Source: Metapseudomonas resinovorans DSM 21078 | GTDB taxonomy: Bacteria; Pseudomonadota; Gammaproteobacteria; Pseudomonadales; Pseudomonadaceae | Assembly: GCF_000423545.1 (NCBI RefSeq) | Contig: NZ_AUIE01000013.1 | Span: 118,475-182,474, forward strand | Direction of reading: 5' to 3' | Length of the DNA: 64,000 nt | Part shown: positions 17,466 to 26,225 of the stretch, one piece after another | Layout: each line of letters begins with the position of its first letter | Position numbering within the stretch: the stretch's first letter is position 1 | Translations under genes and position numbers: made by a program | The notes under the pieces: generated by a model | The model's database searches: none | Told to the model about the DNA's origin: nothing | Seen by the model: the letters and a program-made list of their open reading frames with translations, nothing else

Positions 17466-19064
17466 ATGCACAAGCTCATTCGTCTTGCTCCCCTGCTTCT
17501 GCTGCTGGGCGCAACGACCGCCCTCGCCCGGAACAACAGCCTGGTCGTCTGCACCGAAGCCAGCCCCGAAGGCTTCGACATTGTCCAGTACACTGCCGCC
17601 ACCACGGCCGATGCCTCGGCCGAGACGGTCTTCGACCGCCTGGTGCAGTTCGCGCCCAGCAGCACCCGGCTGCAACCGGGATTGGCGGAAAGCTGGAGCA
17701 TCAGCCCTGACGGCCTCGTCTACGAGTTCCAGCTACGCAAGGGCGTTACCTTCCACAGCACGTCCTGGTTCACTCCCAGCCGTGAACTCAACGCCGACGA
17801 CGTGCTCTGGAGTTTCCAGCGCCAGCTCGACCCGGCTCATCCCTGGCACACGCTGTCCCCGCGCGGCTTCCCCTATGCCGAATCCATGGCCTTCGCGCAG
17901 TTGATCGAGCGCATCGAGAAGCTCGACGACCACCGCGTGCGTTTCACCCTGAAACACCCGGAGGCGCCCTTTCTCGCCGACCTGGCCATGGGCTTCACGT
18001 CCATCTATTCCGCCGAATACGCCGACCAGTTGCTGAAAGCTGGAAAGCCGGAACAGCTCAACCGCGAACCGGTCGGCACAGGCCCGTTCGTTTTCGAGCG
18101 CTACCGCAAGGATGCGCAAATCCGCTTCCGCGCCAACACGCACTACTGGGCAGGCAAACCTGCGATCGACCGTTTGCTGTTCGCCATCACCCCCGATCCC
18201 AACGTGCGCGTACAGCAACTCAAGGCCGGCGCCTGCCAGATTGCCGTCTATCCGCGCCCGACTGATATCGACGCCCTGCGCCAGGACCCGGCCTTGCAGG
18301 TTCTGGAACTGGACTCCCTACTCGTCGCCTACGTCGGCATCAACACCCGCCATCCGCCGCTCGACGACGTGCGGGTACGCCAGGCCATCAACCTCGCCTT
18401 CGACACCCGCGCCTACCTGCGCGCCCAATATGGCGAAGGGAATGCCAGCATCGCCGTGGCGCCCTACCCGGCCAGCATGCTGGGCTTCAACGACAAGCTG
18501 AACCCTTGGCCTCACGACCCGGAAAAAGCGCGGCAACTGCTGGCCGAAGCGGGTCACAAGGACGGCTTCAAGCTGAGCATCTGGACCCGCCCCGGCGGCG
18601 GACCGACCAACCCCAACCCGGGCATTGGCGCGCAGATGCTCCAGGCAGACCTGGCCGCCATCGGCATCAAGGCAGACATTCGCGTGTATGAATGGGGCGA
18701 GCTGATCAAACGCGCCAAGAACGGTGAGCACGACCTGGTGTTCATGGGCTGGGCCGGCGACAACGGAGACCCGGACAACTTCCTTACACCCAACCTGTCC
18801 TGCGCCGCGGCCAAATCAGGCGAGAATCAGGCCGGCTGGTGCAACCCGGCGTTCGATGGGTTGATCCGCGAAGCCCGCGCCATCAGCGATACGACCCGCC
18901 GTGCCGAGCTCTATCGAAAGGCGCTGGCGATCTTCCACGAGCAGGCACCGTGGATAACCCTCGCGCATCCCAAGCAGTTCGCCGCCGTGCGCAAAGGTGT
19001 GGACGGGTTCCAGCTGAACCCGATGGGATCGAACAACTTCGCGCGGGTGAAGGTGAACCCGTAG
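17466..19064 (+). CDS. dppA2: Dipeptide ABC transporter substrate-binding protein (second DppA paralogue)
   Basis: 532 residues, intact, with signal peptide MHKLIRLAPLLLLLGATTALA and Shine-Dalgarno CAGGAGA. It is an SBP family 5 protein that keeps the full second lobe, including RPGGGPTNPNPGIGAQMLQADL, the region deleted in the paralogue at 21455. Its 17545-17987 segment is nearly identical to the truncated copy at 8515. In P. aeruginosa the equivalent gene sits next to mdpA, as here (convergent). The number in the symbol rests on position only. Confidence 0.88.
   Translation: MHKLIRLAPLLLLLGATTALARNNSLVVCTEASPEGFDIVQYTAATTADASAETVFDRLVQFAPSSTRLQPGLAESWSISPDGLVYEFQLRKGVTFHSTSWFTPSRELNADDVLWSFQRQLDPAHPWHTLSPRGFPYAESMAFAQLIERIEKLDDHRVRFTLKHPEAPFLADLAMGFTSIYSAEYADQLLKAGKPEQLNREPVGTGPFVFERYRKDAQIRFRANTHYWAGKPAIDRLLFAITPDPNVRVQQLKAGACQIAVYPRPTDIDALRQDPALQVLELDSLLVAYVGINTRHPPLDDVRVRQAINLAFDTRAYLRAQYGEGNASIAVAPYPASMLGFNDKLNPWPHDPEKARQLLAEAGHKDGFKLSIWTRPGGGPTNPNPGIGAQMLQADLAAIGIKADIRVYEWGELIKRAKNGEHDLVFMGWAGDNGDPDNFLTPNLSCAAAKSGENQAGWCNPAFDGLIREARAISDTTRRAELYRKALAIFHEQAPWITLAHPKQFAAVRKGVDGFQLNPMGSNNFARVKVNP
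17545..17987 (+). repeat. 443-bp direct repeat, copy 2
   Basis: This is the partner of 8515-8957, with three mismatches, and lies inside the intact dppA paralogue. Confidence 0.9.
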
Positions 19065-19131
19065 GCCGCTTCCCTGTTGGGGCGAAATCATTCGCTCTGT
19101 CTGCGTTAGCTATCGGTGAGCTTGGGCGCCT

Positions 19132-19188
19132 GTAGGAGCCAGCTTGCTGGCGAAAATGTCCGCGTTCGCTAGCAAGCTAGCTCCTACA
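19132..19188. repeat. REPIN (GTAGGAGCCAGCTTGCTGGCG type)
   Basis: GTAGGAGCCAGCTTGCTGGCGAA and TTCGCTAGCAAGCTAGCTCCTAC face each other between the convergent dppA2 and mdpA genes. This is the same family as the rayT-associated array at 40361-40579. Confidence 0.85.
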
Positions 19189-19249
19189 AGGAATTCCACG
19201 ACCCTCAACACGTTACGCGGACACAGCCAATTCATTCGCCAAGCAGACC

Positions 19250-20467
19250 TCAGGCCCCCAACCCGAACGGATCGTCGATGGAATGGCTCGGCTCGGTAAA
19301 CCAGCGCGGCCCAGTGGCCGTCATGTAGAAGTGGTCCTCCAGGCGAATGCCGAACTCGCCCGGCACGCAGATCATCGGCTCATTGGAGAAACACATGCCT
19401 TCGGCCAGCGGCGTTTCGTCGCCGCGCACCAGGTAAGGCCCTTCGTGAATATCCATGCCGATGCCGTGGCCGGTGCGGTGCGGCAGGCCGGGCAACTGGT
19501 AGTCCGGGCCCAGGCCGCCGGCTTCCAGGCAACGACGCGCCGCGGTGTCTACCGAGCCGCAAGGCTCGCCAAGGCGGGCCGCATCGAAGGCAGCCTGCTG
19601 CGCCGCCTTCTCCAGGTTCCAGAACGTGCGCTGACGGTCGCTCGGGGAACCGAATACATAGCTGCGGGTGATATCCGACTGATAGCCATGGAGCTGGCAG
19701 CCGGTGTCGATCAGCACCATGTCGCCGTCCTTCAGCACCTGCGCGTGCTTTACGCCATGGGGAAAGGCACTGGCCTCACCGAACAGCACGATGCAGAAGG
19801 TCGAACCCGGCGCGCCCACCTTGCGGTGCGCCTGGTGGATGAACTCGGCGACCTCAAGGGTGCTGATGCCCGCGCGCAGGATGCTGGCGGCAGCCTTGTG
19901 CACTTCAAGGGTCATGTCCTTGGCGCGCTGCATCAGCGCCAGCTCGGTGGCGGACTTGTGGAAGCGGCAGGGATTGATCACGCAGGCCGCATCGACGAAG
20001 TCGAAGCCCGAGCCGAGACGACGGATGCCGTCGAACATGAAGAAGGCCAGCGACGGGCACAGGCCCACCTTGGCGTCGGCGGCGATGCCCATTCCGGCCA
20101 GCATTTCCAGCAGCAGGCGATAGGGGCTCTCGTGTTCCTGCCAAGTGTGGATAACCCCGTCCACCTCGCGAAAATCGCGAATGGTGCCTTCTTCAAACGC
20201 GGGGGCAATGTAGGCGAGTTGACCATCGGCAGGGAGCACGGCACCGACCATGCGTTCGCTCGGGCTCCACTTCACCCCGGTGAAGTAGCGCAAGTTGCTG
20301 CCAGCGTTCAGGTAGATGGCCGCGACACCCTGTTCGCGCATCAGGCCCTGGGCCTTGGCAATGCGTGCCTGGTACTCACCGAGGCCGATGGGCTCCGTGC
20401 CCTCGGTCATGATCGCCAGGCCGGCCAGGGCCTGTTCCGGAGTCTTGCCACCCACACCCACTGTCAT
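19250..20467 (-). CDS. mdpA: M24 family metallo-dipeptidase (MdpA-like)
   Basis: 405 residues with Shine-Dalgarno GGGAG before the ATG. An N-terminal creatinase-like domain (residues about 25-170) is followed by the pita-bread M24 catalytic domain. All five metal ligands are visible: Asp in VLIDTG, Asp in SDITR, His in HRTGHGIGMDIHEGP, Glu in SNEPMI and Glu in RLEDHF. M24 enzymes are aminopeptidase P/prolidase-like. In P. aeruginosa, the homologue beside psdR (PA4498, MdpA) processes imported dipeptides. It is divergent from psdR, with shared palindromic sites in the gap, which suggests PsdR control. Confidence 0.88.
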   Translation of the reverse strand: MTVGVGGKTPEQALAGLAIMTEGTEPIGLGEYQARIAKAQGLMREQGVAAIYLNAGSNLRYFTGVKWSPSERMVGAVLPADGQLAYIAPAFEEGTIRDFREVDGVIHTWQEHESPYRLLLEMLAGMGIAADAKVGLCPSLAFFMFDGIRRLGSGFDFVDAACVINPCRFHKSATELALMQRAKDMTLEVHKAAASILRAGISTLEVAEFIHQAHRKVGAPGSTFCIVLFGEASAFPHGVKHAQVLKDGDMVLIDTGCQLHGYQSDITRSYVFGSPSDRQRTFWNLEKAAQQAAFDAARLGEPCGSVDTAARRCLEAGGLGPDYQLPGLPHRTGHGIGMDIHEGPYLVRGDETPLAEGMCFSNEPMICVPGEFGIRLEDHFYMTATGPRWFTEPSHSIDDPFGLGA

Positions 20468-20483
20468 CTTGTTCTCCCGAGTG

Positions 20484-21191
20484 ATGTTGCCGTGCGCCGA
20501 ATTTAAGTCTCACTTAAATAGCCGTCAACGCAATTTTTCAGTCCCACTTAATTTCAATAAGGCGACAAGCCTTTTCTACAATGCGCCGCCCGTTATACTG
20601 GCGCCCTTCAGAACAAGAGCCACGCCAAAGACCGTAGAACAGATCGGCGAACGGTTGCGCCGCTATCGCCGCGCCGCCAACAAGACCCTGAACCAAGTCG
20701 CCGCCGAATCGGGCCTTACGGCCAGTTTCCTGTCCCAGGCCGAGCGCAACCTCACCGGCGTGTCCATCTCATCCCTGGCGAACATCGCCAAATCCCTGGG
20801 CATTCCGCTCAACGCCCTGTTCGACCAGCCCGCCCAGCACCAGCCCGACTCCCATCAGGGCCAGCGCGTGCGCTACACCATCGGCGGCCAGCCGCTGGCC
20901 TACGAGCGCCTGTCCAGCAACTTCCCGGGCAACCTGATCAACGCAGTGAAGATGAGCATGCCGGTGGGCTACCAGTCCGAGCTCATCTCCCACGATGGCG
21001 CTGAGTTCGCCTACGTGCTGTCGGGGCAGATCGCCTACACCATTGAAGGTCGCAACTACCCCCTCGGCCCTGGGGATTCAGTGCATTTCGACGCCGCCAA
21101 GCCGCATTTTCTCGCCAATGCCGGCGACGAAGTGGCCGAGGTGCTGACCGTGACCACCATGGGCCTGTTCGACGACCACCCCACGCCCTGA
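20484..21191 (+). CDS. psdR: XRE-cupin transcriptional regulator (PsdR-like)
   Basis: An N-terminal helix-turn-helix (GERLRRYRRAANKTLNQVAA, then SGLTASFLSQAERNLTGVSISSLANIAKSLG) is followed by a C-terminal cupin (EFAYVLSGQIAYTIEGRNYPLGPGDSVHFDAAKPHFLAN). In P. aeruginosa, PsdR represses the dipeptide uptake and processing genes around it. The start is uncertain. The only standard in-frame start codons before the HTH are GTG/ATG/TTG at 20481-20489, with no ribosome site and with the palindrome at 20501-20519 inside the coding part. A non-standard start near 20598 (CTG) is also possible. The HTH itself begins near 20640. Confidence 0.82.
   Translation: MLPCAEFKSHLNSRQRNFSVPLNFNKATSLFYNAPPVILAPFRTRATPKTVEQIGERLRRYRRAANKTLNQVAAESGLTASFLSQAERNLTGVSISSLANIAKSLGIPLNALFDQPAQHQPDSHQGQRVRYTIGGQPLAYERLSSNFPGNLINAVKMSMPVGYQSELISHDGAEFAYVLSGQIAYTIEGRNYPLGPGDSVHFDAAKPHFLANAGDEVAEVLTVTTMGLFDDHPTP
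20501..20519. promoter_or_regulatory. Perfect 8-3-8 palindrome, candidate PsdR operator
   Basis: ATTTAAGTCTCACTTAAAT is a perfect inverted repeat between mdpA and psdR. A single half-site ACTTAATT follows at 20546-20553. The same architecture recurs upstream of dppA at 21222. Confidence 0.6.
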
Positions 21192-21221
21192 CCAGCCAGT
21201 TCCAGATGTAAGCGCCACTGA

Positions 21222-21240
21222 ATTTAAGTTGACCTTAATT
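21222..21240. promoter_or_regulatory. Second ATTTAAGT palindrome, candidate PsdR operator upstream of dppA
   Basis: ATTTAAGTTGACCTTAATT repeats the left half of the 20501 site exactly and the right half at six of eight positions, with the same three-base spacer. Another ACTTAAGT half-site lies at 21249-21256. Both are AT-rich islands in GC-rich DNA, 30-60 bases after the psdR stop and about 215 bases before the dppA start. Confidence 0.55.
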
Positions 21241-21454
21241 TCAGCATCACTTAAGTTCGGCCTCGGCCGGCGCAGGCGCAAGCATCCCTTTCCCCTCCGC
21301 CGCCATCGCCCGCCCGGGGATGCCGGCATCCGGCCCCTGGCTCGCGAATGACGGGCAACCTGCGGCCCACGAAGCCGCAGGGTCAGGTGCAACGGACACC
21401 GAAGGCTTCGACCACCTGATACGCCGCCCTCAGAACAACAACAACGAGGTTCGC

Positions 21455-22987
21455 ATGCGTCAGAAAACCACGCTCAAGTCCATGCTCGCCGCCGGCCTGA
21501 TCCTCGGCTCCGGCTTCACCCACGCCGCCAGCAACCTGGTCTTCTGCTCCGAAGGCAGCCCCGCCGGCTTCGACCCGGGCCAGTACACCACCGGCACCGA
21601 CTTCGACGCGACCTCCGAAACCCTCTTCAACCGCCTCGCCCAGTTCCAGCGCGGCAGTACCCAGGTCGAACCTGCCCTGGCCAGCAGTTGGGACATCAGC
21701 GAAGACGGCAAGCGCTACGTCTTCCACCTGCGCCCCGGTGTGAAGTTCCACACCACCGCCTATTTCAAGCCGACCCGCGAGCTCAACGCCGACGACGTGG
21801 TCTTCACCTTCCAGCGCATGCTCGACAAGGAGCATCCGTTCCGTAAGGCCTACCCCACCGAGTTCCCCTACTTCACCGACATGGGCCTGGACAAGAACAT
21901 CGCCAAGGTAGAGAAGGTCGACGACATGACCGTCGCCTTCAACCTGAACGAAGTAGACGCCGCCTTCATCCAGAACCTGGCGATGAACTTCGCTGCGATT
22001 CAGTCCGCCGAGTACGCCGACCAGTTGCTGAAGGCCGGCAAGGCCGCCGACATCAACCAGAAGCCCATCGGCACTGGCCCCTTCGTGCTCAAGCGCTACC
22101 AGAAGGACGCGCAGATCCGCTTCACCGGTAACAAGGATTACTGGAAGCCCGAGGATGTGAAGATCGACAACCTGATCTTCGCCATCAACACCGATGCCTC
22201 CGTGCGCACCCAGAAGCTCAAGGCCGGCGAATGCCAGGTCACCCTCAACCCGCGCCCGGCAGACATCGAGGCCCTGAAGAAGGACCCGAACCTGAAGGTG
22301 CCGAGCGAACCCGGCTTCAACCTCGGCTACATCGCCTACAACGTCACCCGCGCCCCCTTCGACAAGCTCGAAGTGCGCCAGGCGCTGGACATGGCGGTGA
22401 ACAAGCAGGCCATCATCGACGCCGTCTACCAGGGCGCCGGCCAGCTCGCCGTGAACGGCATGCCGCCGACCCAATGGTCCTACGACGAAACCATCAAGGA
22501 CCGCGACTTCAACCCGGAGAAGGCCAAGGAACTGCTGAAAGCCGCCGGCGTGAAGGAAGGTACCGAAATCACCCTCTGGGCCAAGGTGGGCATCAAGGCA
22601 CGTATCGTCAGCTACGAGTGGGGCGAGTACATCAAGCGTGCCCACAATGGTGAACACGACGCCATGCTGATCGGCTGGACCGGCGACAACGGCGACCCGG
22701 ACAACTGGCTGGGCACCCTCTACGGCTGCGACTCGGTCGACGGCAACAACTTCTCCAAATGGTGCGACGCCCGCTACGACAAGCTGGTGAAGGCCGCCAA
22801 GGCCACCGCCGATGTCGAGAAGCGTACCGAGCTGTACAAGCAGGCCCAGCACGTCCTGCAACAGCAGGTACCGATCACCCCCATTGCGCACTCCACGGTT
22901 TATCAACCGATGCGAGCCAGCGTGAAGGACTTCCTGATCAGCCCCTTCGGACGCAACAGCTTCTATGGCGTCTCCAACGGACGCTGA
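21455..22987 (+). CDS. dppA3: DppA-type substrate-binding protein with an internal 23-residue deletion
   Basis: 510 residues from the ATG at 21455 (site ACGAGG); the frame opens at 21320 but the signal peptide MRQKTTLKSMLAAGLILGSGFTHA starts here. It is closely similar to the protein at 6792 along its length except in the second lobe. There ITLWA joins directly to KVGIKARIVSYEWG, so the 23 residues MPVQRPYNPN...QSDWA are missing in frame. TGGGCCA occurs at both edges of the lost segment in the full-length paralogue, pointing to a slippage or microhomology deletion. The missing part is conserved in family 5 binding proteins, so this protein may bind poorly or fold differently. Confidence 0.87.
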   Translation: MRQKTTLKSMLAAGLILGSGFTHAASNLVFCSEGSPAGFDPGQYTTGTDFDATSETLFNRLAQFQRGSTQVEPALASSWDISEDGKRYVFHLRPGVKFHTTAYFKPTRELNADDVVFTFQRMLDKEHPFRKAYPTEFPYFTDMGLDKNIAKVEKVDDMTVAFNLNEVDAAFIQNLAMNFAAIQSAEYADQLLKAGKAADINQKPIGTGPFVLKRYQKDAQIRFTGNKDYWKPEDVKIDNLIFAINTDASVRTQKLKAGECQVTLNPRPADIEALKKDPNLKVPSEPGFNLGYIAYNVTRAPFDKLEVRQALDMAVNKQAIIDAVYQGAGQLAVNGMPPTQWSYDETIKDRDFNPEKAKELLKAAGVKEGTEITLWAKVGIKARIVSYEWGEYIKRAHNGEHDAMLIGWTGDNGDPDNWLGTLYGCDSVDGNNFSKWCDARYDKLVKAAKATADVEKRTELYKQAQHVLQQQVPITPIAHSTVYQPMRASVKDFLISPFGRNSFYGVSNGR

Positions 22988-23190
22988 GTGAACGAGGCCG
23001 GGCAACCGGCCTTGTCCGCCCCCTTCGAGCCACCGACAGAGTGGCCGAGGCCAATCTCACCTGCCCATAACGAACGCAAGGCCCCCCGTCCCGACACCCT
23101 CGGGCCGGCGCCTTTACCCACGCGGCCTAAACTGCTGGGAACGGTCAGCACGCTGACCGGCATTACAAAGACGAGGAGTGATTCGCCCAA

Positions 23191-24201
23191 ATGCTGAGTT
23201 TCATCGCACGCCGACTGGGACTTCTGATCCCCACCTTCTTCGGCGTCACCCTGCTCACCTTCGCCCTGATTCGCCTGATCCCCGGCGACCCGGTGGAAGT
23301 GATGATGGGTGAACGTCGGGTCGACCCGGAAATGCACGCCCAGGCCATGGAACGCCTCGGCCTCAACAAACCGCTGCCGGAACAGTACCTGGATTACATC
23401 GGCAAGCTGGCACAGGGCGATCTGGGCGAATCACTGCGCACCCGCGAAGGCGTCTGGCAAGAATTCCTCACCCTGTTCCCGGCTACCCTGGAGCTGTCCA
23501 TCGCGGCACTGATCTTCGCGGGCACCCTTGGCGTACTGGCCGGCGTGATCGCCGCGCTCAAACGCGGCTCCCTGTTCGACCACGGGGTGATGGGCATCTC
23601 GCTGGCGGGCTACTCCATGCCGATTTTCTGGTGGGGCCTGCTGTTGATCATGTTCTTCTCCGTCTGGCTGGGCTGGACGCCGGTATCCGGACGGATCGAC
23701 CTGCTCTACGACATCGAACCGAGAACCGGCTTCATGCTCATCGACACGCTGCTTTCCGAAGAAGAAGGCGCCTTCGTCGATGCCCTGCGCCACCTGATCC
23801 TGCCGGCCATCGTGCTGGGCACCATCCCGCTGGCGGTGATCGCCCGCATGACCCGCTCGGCCATGCTCGAAGTACTGCGCGAAGACTATGTCCGCACCGC
23901 CCGCGCCAAGGGCCTGTCGCCGGCTCGCGTGGTCTTCGTCCACGGCCTGCGCAACGCGCTGGTACCGGTCCTCACCGTGTTCGGCCTGCAGATAGGCGCC
24001 CTGCTCGCCGGCGCCGTGCTGACCGAAACCATCTTCTCCTGGCCCGGTATCGGCAAATGGCTGATCGAGGCCATCGGCGCTCGTGATTATCCAGTGGTGC
24101 AGAACGGCATCCTGCTGATCGCCTGCCTGGTGATCCTGGTGAACTTCGTCGTGGACATCCTCTACGGCCTGGTCAACCCACGCATCCGCCATCAGCGATA
24201 A
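23191..24201 (+). CDS. dppB: Dipeptide ABC transporter permease DppB
   Basis: 336 residues with site GACGAGGAG. It is a type 1 ABC permease of the DppB/OppB family: MLSFIARRLGLLIPTFFGVTLLTF at the N-terminus, six membrane helices, and the EAA loop ARMTRSAMLEVLREDYVRTARAKGLS followed by HGLRNALVPVLTVFG. It pairs with DppC in the inner membrane. The 203-base gap after the binding-protein gene holds two small hairpins (AGGCCGG/CCGGCCT near 22996 and GGTCAG/CTGACC near 23143), which may lower expression of the membrane genes relative to the binding protein. Confidence 0.95.
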   Translation: MLSFIARRLGLLIPTFFGVTLLTFALIRLIPGDPVEVMMGERRVDPEMHAQAMERLGLNKPLPEQYLDYIGKLAQGDLGESLRTREGVWQEFLTLFPATLELSIAALIFAGTLGVLAGVIAALKRGSLFDHGVMGISLAGYSMPIFWWGLLLIMFFSVWLGWTPVSGRIDLLYDIEPRTGFMLIDTLLSEEEGAFVDALRHLILPAIVLGTIPLAVIARMTRSAMLEVLREDYVRTARAKGLSPARVVFVHGLRNALVPVLTVFGLQIGALLAGAVLTETIFSWPGIGKWLIEAIGARDYPVVQNGILLIACLVILVNFVVDILYGLVNPRIRHQR

Positions 24202-24212
24202 GGAGACCTGAC

Positions 24213-25118
24213 GTGACCACCCTGCAACCCCAGGTCGATCCAAGCATCCTTTACCCCTCCCCGCTGAAGGAGTTCTGGAAGGCCTTTTCCCACAACAAGG
24301 GCGCCGTCGGCGGCCTTGCCTTCATGATCCTGATCGTGTTCTGCGCCCTCTTCGCCCCTTGGGTCGCGCCCCATGACCCGAGCGAGCAGTTCCGTGACTT
24401 CCTGCTGACCCCGCCGGTCTGGCTGGAAGGCGGCCAGGCGCAGTTCCTGCTGGGCACCGATGAACTTGGCCGCGACCTACTCTCGCGCCTGATCCATGGC
24501 GCCCGCCTGTCCCTGCTGATCGGCCTGGCCTCGGTGGTGATGTCGCTGATCCCGGGCATCCTCCTCGGCCTGGTGGCGGGTTTCTTCCCGCGCCTGCTGG
24601 GGCCCTCGATCATGCGCCTGATGGACATCATGCTGGCCCTGCCCTCGCTGCTGCTGGCGGTGGCCATCGTCGCCATCCTCGGCCCGGGCCTGATCAACAC
24701 CGTGATCGCCATCGCCATCGTCTCCCTGCCTTCCTATGTGCGCCTGACCCGCGCCTCGGTGATGGGCGAGCTGAACCGCGACTACGTCACCGCCTCGCGC
24801 CTGGCTGGCGCCGGCCTGCTGCGCCTGATGTTCGTCACCGTGCTGCCCAACTGCATGGCGCCGCTGATCGTGCAGGCCACCCTGAGTTTCTCCTCGGCCA
24901 TCCTCGACGCCGCCGCCCTGGGTTTCCTCGGCCTCGGTGTGCAGCCGCCCACGCCTGAGTGGGGCACCATGCTGGCCTCCGCGCGCGACTACATCGAACG
25001 CGCCTGGTGGGTGGTCTCGCTGCCCGGCCTGACCATTCTGCTCAGCGTGCTGGCAATCAACCTGATGGGCGACGGCCTGCGCGATGCGCTGGACCCGAAA
25101 CTCAAGAATGCAGTCTGA
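24213..25118 (+). CDS. dppC: Dipeptide ABC transporter permease DppC
   Basis: 301 residues from a GTG at 24213 with AAGGAG upstream, 11 bases after dppB. The N-terminal OppC-type segment (FWKAFSHNKGAVGGLAFMILIVFCALFAPW) precedes the permease domain with EAA loop (VRLTRASVMGELNRDYVTASRLAG) and the C-terminal LGLGVQPPTPEWGTML motif typical of DppC/OppC. It is the second half of the inner-membrane channel. Confidence 0.95.
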   Translation: MTTLQPQVDPSILYPSPLKEFWKAFSHNKGAVGGLAFMILIVFCALFAPWVAPHDPSEQFRDFLLTPPVWLEGGQAQFLLGTDELGRDLLSRLIHGARLSLLIGLASVVMSLIPGILLGLVAGFFPRLLGPSIMRLMDIMLALPSLLLAVAIVAILGPGLINTVIAIAIVSLPSYVRLTRASVMGELNRDYVTASRLAGAGLLRLMFVTVLPNCMAPLIVQATLSFSSAILDAAALGFLGLGVQPPTPEWGTMLASARDYIERAWWVVSLPGLTILLSVLAINLMGDGLRDALDPKLKNAV

Positions 25119-25128
25119 GGAGCCCGCC

Positions 25129-25254
25129 ATGAACCGAATCATCTTCGTAGGATGGGTAGAGCGAAGCGAAACCCATCATTTCCGGCCGACCACGTCGATG
25201 GGCATCGCTCCATCCTACGGCGAGCCTTGCACCGCTCTGGAGGCCACCGCATGA
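25129..25254 (+). CDS. 41-codon leader ORF overlapping dppD, created by a REPIN
   Basis: An ATG at 25129 with a strong GAGGAG site, 11 bases after dppC, opens a 41-residue frame ([18 protein letters not shown]...). The frame runs entirely through the REPIN at 25147-25218 and ends at TGA 25252-25254, overlapping the dppD ATG (ATGA). The peptide is just a translated repeat and is unlikely to function as a protein. The arrangement suggests that a REPIN landed near the original dppD start and that dppD is now translated by coupling, aided by its own GGAGG site. Whether it is translated is inferred. Confidence 0.45.
   Translation: MNRIIFVGWVERSETHHFRPTTSMGIAPSYGEPCTALEATA
25147..25218. repeat. 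REPIN (GTAGGATGGG type) between dppC and dppD
   Basis: GTAGGATGGGTAGAGCGAAGCG and its inverted partner GGGCATCGCTCCATCCTAC enclose about 30 bases. It is inserted inside an operon, which is less usual than between convergent genes. Relatives lie at 51743-51815 and 63199-63342. Confidence 0.8.
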
Positions 25255-26225
25255 GCCTCCTCGAAATCAGGAACCTCAGCGTGCGCTTCGGCGACGCCAA
25301 TGCCGTGCCGGTGGTGGACGGCCTCGACATCGCCGTGAACAAGGGCGAAGTGCTGGCCATCGTCGGCGAGTCCGGCTCCGGCAAGTCGGTGACCATGATG
25401 GCCCTGATGGGGCTGATCGACGCCCCCGGCCGCGTCACCGCCGACAGCCTGCTCTTCGACGGCCACGACATGCTCAAGCTCAAGGGCAAGCAGCGCCGGC
25501 ACATCGTGGGCAAGGACCTGGCGATGGTTTTCCAGGACCCGATGACCGCCCTCAACCCCAGCTACACCGTGGGCTTCCAGATCGAGGAAGTGCTGCACCA
25601 GCACATGGGGCTCAAGGGCAAGGCCGCGCGCCAGCGCGCCCTCGAACTGCTGGAACGGGTGGAAATCCCCGGCGCCGCCAGCCGTCTCGACGCTTACCCC
25701 CACCAACTGTCCGGGGGCATGAGCCAGCGCGTGGCGATTGCCATGGCCATCGCCGCCGAACCCAAGCTGCTGATCGCCGACGAACCCACCACCGCCCTGG
25801 ACGTGACCATCCAGGCGCAGATCATGGACCTCTTGCTGGACCTGCAGCGCGACCAGGGCATGGCGCTGGTGCTGATCACCCATGACCTGGCCGTGGTGGC
25901 CGAAACCGCCGACCGCGTCTGCGTGATGTACGCCGGCCAGGCAGTGGAAGTCGGTGAGGTACCCCGCCTGTTCAATGCGCCGACCCACCCCTATACCGAA
26001 GCCCTGCTCAAGGCGATTCCCGAGCACAGTCTGGGCGCCCATCGCCTGTCGACGCTGCCCGGCATCGTCCCCGGCCGCTACGACCGGCCCCACGGTTGCC
26101 TGCTGTCGCCGCGCTGCCCTTACGGCCAGTCCAACTGCGTGGCCCAGCGTCCGACCCTGGACCCGCATGCCCATGGCGCCGTGCGCTGCTTCTACCCCCT
26201 TAACCTGATCGAGGTGGCGCGATGA
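25251..26225 (+). CDS. dppD: Dipeptide ABC transporter ATP-binding protein DppD
   Basis: 324 residues from the ATG at 25251 ([15 protein letters not shown]) with TGGAGG upstream; the frame is open to 25152 but that extension is REPIN sequence. Walker A is GESGSGKSV, the signature [16 protein letters not shown], Walker [13 protein letters not shown] and the H-loop [11 protein letters not shown]. The C-terminal oligopeptide-transporter extension with its Cys cluster ([15 protein letters not shown] ... RCFYPL) is present, as in DppD/OppD, which bind an iron-sulfur cluster there. Confidence 0.94.
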   Translation: MSLLEIRNLSVRFGDANAVPVVDGLDIAVNKGEVLAIVGESGSGKSVTMMALMGLIDAPGRVTADSLLFDGHDMLKLKGKQRRHIVGKDLAMVFQDPMTALNPSYTVGFQIEEVLHQHMGLKGKAARQRALELLERVEIPGAASRLDAYPHQLSGGMSQRVAIAMAIAAEPKLLIADEPTTALDVTIQAQIMDLLLDLQRDQGMALVLITHDLAVVAETADRVCVMYAGQAVEVGEVPRLFNAPTHPYTEALLKAIPEHSLGAHRLSTLPGIVPGRYDRPHGCLLSPRCPYGQSNCVAQRPTLDPHAHGAVRCFYPLNLIEVAR

